From NCBI GenBank assembly GCA_023260735.1, contig JALQUL010000312.1:1-6380 (forward strand): 6,380 bases of DNA, given 5' to 3'. Positions 6,066 to 6,380 of this stretch are shown here, in pieces. Position numbers and translations under genes: made by a program. The notes beneath the pieces were generated by a model. It worked only from the letters and a program-made list of their open reading frames with translations. It made no database searches and had not been told where the DNA came from. The stretch comes from Limnohabitans sp. GTDB lineage: Bacteria; Pseudomonadota; Gammaproteobacteria; Burkholderiales; Burkholderiaceae_C. The number at the start of each line of letters is the position of its first letter. Positions within the stretch are counted from its first letter, which is position 1.

Positions 6066-6380
6066 CTATGCTAACACTACCGAAAATTTATTTTCTTTTA
6101 AAGCTAAAAATACCTCTTGCTTAACTTCAATTGCTACTTCTTGATCGGGTAGAACGACAAAAATTTTCCCTAGTTCGGTCTCAAAAGTGTACTCATAATA
6201 GCTGCCTAAATAAGCCTTTTTTAACAACACTGCCTTTAAAGCCTGCCCTATCTTAGGACTCGCTACTAACTGCCAAGATTCAGGCCGAATTGCTAGCTTT
6301 ACGGGTCCTACTCGTTGGGTTCTATTTTGTTTAAACACCAAGCTACCTAATGCAATATCACCATTAGCTAAGACCTGGGC
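6066..6380 (-). CDS. ABC transporter ATP-binding protein, C-terminal TOBE region (PotA/FbpC-like), cut by the window edge
   Basis: The - strand frame is open from the window end down to TAG at 6066-6068 and gives the last 104 residues of a longer protein. A start at 6341 would be an internal TTG codon and is not a true start. The visible part looks like the regulatory C-terminal domain of importers for polyamines, iron(III) or similar small solutes. LAIRPESWQL at visible residues 29-38 matches the IRPE motif, and AYLGSYYEYTFET at 56-68 matches the second TOBE strand pair, followed by GKIFVVLP. The nucleotide-binding domain lies outside the window, so the ATPase motifs cannot be checked and the substrate cannot be assigned. 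It is convergent with livF, shares the terminator region, and is probably unrelated in function to the aromatic operon. Confidence 0.75.
   Translation of the reverse strand, partial: AQVLANGDIALGSLVFKQNRTQRVGPVKLAIRPESWQLVASPKIGQALKAVLLKKAYLGSYYEYTFETELGKIFVVLPDQEVAIEVKQEVFLALKENKFSVVLA

Noticed and set aside
6046..6070. Inverted repeat CATAG/CTATG around the stop of the - strand gene
   Set aside because: It has five-base arms with a 15-nt AT-rich loop, which is too weak to claim a structure.
6339..6341. TTG codon on the - strand as the start of a 91-residue protein
   Set aside because: The frame stays open to the window end, and the sequence is the C-terminal TOBE part of a larger ABC ATPase.

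Overview
The window is an AT-rich bacterial segment holding the distal part of what looks like an aromatic-acid (benzoate) catabolic operon on the + strand. It ends in a convergent, unrelated ABC-transporter gene on the - strand. The combination of a benzoate-CoA ligase, an alpha/beta hydrolase and a complete five-gene branched-chain-type (HAAT/Liv) ABC importer matches the arrangement known from aerobic benzoyl-CoA ('box') clusters of Betaproteobacteria such as Azoarcus, Thauera and Burkholderiales. The base composition is clearly poorer in G+C than the usual owners of such clusters, so I suggest a low-GC betaproteobacterium. This placement is an inference with low to moderate confidence.

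Layout: 1-345 is the C-terminal end of the CoA ligase, whose start lies before the window. 353-1192 is an alpha/beta hydrolase only 7 nt downstream. 1235-2410 is a secreted periplasmic substrate-binding protein with a strong Shine-Dalgarno site. 2411-2542 is a 132-nt gap with two successive stem-loops. 2543-3424 (livH) and 3429-4430 (livM) are the two permeases. 4494-5264 (livG) and 5261-6004 (livF) are the two ATPases, overlapping by ATGA. A strong intrinsic terminator follows at 6003-6034. 6066-6380 on the - strand is the C-terminal part of an ATPase of the PotA/FbpC type, whose start lies beyond the window.

Working model: the binding protein captures an aromatic acid in the periplasm and LivHM/LivGF import it. 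The ligase activates it to the CoA thioester, and the hydrolase acts on a lactone, ester or thioester in or beside the pathway. The hairpins after the binding-protein gene probably make expression polar or differential, with much binding protein and less permease. I found no CRISPR array, insertion sequence, tRNA or rRNA. I do not see a clearly new biological system. The most notable points are the double stem-loop, the likely aromatic specificity of a 'Liv' transporter, and the non-canonical switch residue in LivF.
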